Assembly (NCBI GenBank): GCA_013398015.1
Contig: VZRR01013406.1
Span: 750,542-814,541 of the forward strand
Length of the DNA: 64,000 nucleotides
From: Oreocharis arfaki
Taxonomy: Eukaryota > Chordata > Aves > Passeriformes > Paramythiidae
Direction: 5' to 3'
The notes beneath the pieces were generated by a model. It was not told where the DNA came from, did no database searches, and worked only from the letters and a program-made list of their open reading frames with translations. Within the stretch, counting starts at the first letter, position 1, and every line of letters starts with the position of its first letter. Position numbers and translations under genes: made by a program. This document shows positions 63,001-64,000 of the stretch, piece after piece.

Positions 63001-64000
63001 AGTCTCTTTCAGTAATTTTCATGGGTATGCTATCCTGTCAGGTTATCAACACACAAGCAAAGCTTATATCTTCTACTCTTAGACAATTCTCAATATATGA
63101 GCATGCCACCTCTCAGTTCTCTCAAAGTGTGAGAAAAAAAGGGGGAGAAATAACAAATTTAAGACTAATAATTCAGCAATACAAGAAAATCTGCTTATCC
63201 TAGTAAAATTTACTTTAACTAATGTGATTTCATGGTGTTGCTATGGGCTCTGAGGAATTTCTCTCCAACTCATCATCTTCTGAAAACCTAAAGCCTAGCT
63301 AAATTACCTTTTTCCCAAGAAGTGAAAGTTCATACTAGGCATTGGAGTAAGACTAATCACGGTGTCAGTAAAATAAGTAACAATACATTTAATAGGCAAA
63401 ATTCTAAAAATCAAGAACTTGTCTACTTTGAAGAAACATTGAGATGTGACATTAATACAGTAAATCTTCCCTACAGTTTCCACTCACAGGTTATTCTCTT
63501 CCCCCCACCTTCTCCTGAACCTTCTAACAAGCACTACAAGCCTGTGTACTATGTATGATACCATTTTTCCGACTTTCAGTCTCTGAAAAATTGTTACAAG
63601 ATTACTGTCTTCAATCTTTATTTTTACTGATTTCAGCCCATGAAAAATAGGAAATCAGAATTTGGTCAACAGCTTAAGGAAAGTTTTTGAAGTACTGTCC
63701 TTGCACTGGTGAAATGGTGTACTTCATGTAATTTCTACAAACACTGGTATTTTTCTTCAGTTATATTTCAGTCTCATATATGTAGCATGTCATACAACAA
63801 AAAAAAGTTACAGTAATAAAACACAGATGCTGGTTTATTACTGGGAAACAATTATATTATGCATCAAACAAGATACTCTGTCAGTTGCACCAAAATAGAC
63901 TTGGTTCACAGGTCAGTTATTCCTAAGTAATTATTTAAGAAGCTGTTCTTGTCTTTGTTGTTAATTACCACCACCCGGTTGAAATGTCACAACTGACTGA
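60041..64000. other. Unique AT-rich non-coding DNA
   Basis: No gene or mobile element is recognised apart from a T/G-rich tract at 62139-62217. Open frames reach 139 codons on the reverse strand (62027-62446), but that frame runs through the T/G-rich tract and its low-complexity Lys/Pro/Asn-rich middle is an artefact of it. Confidence 0.5.
62139..62217. repeat. T/G-rich low-complexity tract
   Basis: GGTTTTGGTTTTGGTTTGG-like units alternate with longer T runs, over about 80 bases. It resembles the tracts at 4391-4470 and 55973-56142. Confidence 0.85.

Noticed and set aside
1..64000. CRISPR arrays, prokaryotic operons, integrons or phage genes
   Set aside because: The composition, repeat families and lack of dense coding sequence show vertebrate nuclear DNA. 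No regularly spaced direct repeats of CRISPR type are present.

Overview
This window looks like nuclear DNA from a bird, most likely a passerine. The evidence is the repeat content: many 5'-truncated CR1 LINE fragments in both orientations, several with the bird-type CR1 3' end (tandem ATTCTATG-like octamers); one SINE made of a tRNA-Ile-like head joined to a CR1-type tail (TguSINE1-like, known from songbirds); and long terminal repeats resembling avian endogenous retrovirus families. The unique sequence between repeats is AT-rich, as in an intron or gene desert. I find no protein-coding gene, rRNA or functional tRNA gene. The longest open frames are about 100-145 codons, lie in repeats or anonymous sequence, and show no recognisable domain other than CR1 reverse transcriptase remnants.

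Layout. 1-8 kb: unique AT-rich DNA with one T/G-rich tract. 8.08-9.34 kb: the longest CR1 copy, with broken reverse transcriptase motifs, then a related fragment at 10.93-11.31 kb. 13-20 kb: a reverse-strand CR1 tail, a 62-base T run, the tRNA-derived SINE (19.0 kb) and another reverse-strand CR1 (19.6-20.0 kb). 21.29-22.25 kb: a plus-strand ERVL-type LTR containing a T run and a 16-N gap. 22-32 kb: unique DNA with a small CpG-dense block (28.4 kb) and a CT/TA microsatellite (29.3 kb). 32.3-33.85 kb: two plus-strand CR1 fragments. 35.94 kb: a small palindromic repeat. 38.9-39.2 kb: a reverse-strand LTR piece. 41.0-41.45 kb: an old, diverged CR1. 43.5 kb: a possible LTR remnant. 46.6-49.8 kb: a dense pile of repeats including CR1 pieces and an LTR of the 21.3 kb family in reverse orientation. 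59.40-60.04 kb: a well-preserved LTR with matching 8-bp inverted ends. The rest is unique non-coding DNA with short tandem duplications.

The parts do not form a pathway or operon. They record retrotransposition: CR1 machinery supplies 3'-end copies and probably mobilised the SINE, while ERV insertions left LTRs that still carry promoter-like and polyadenylation-like signals. I did not find a convincing undescribed biological system. The best leads are the layered repeat cluster at 46.6-49.8 kb, the promoter-like CpG block at 28.4-28.8 kb, two candidate non-coding exons (11.8 and 36.3 kb), and the three T runs of similar length, which may be real or assembly problems. All family assignments are from memory and pattern recognition, not from a database search.
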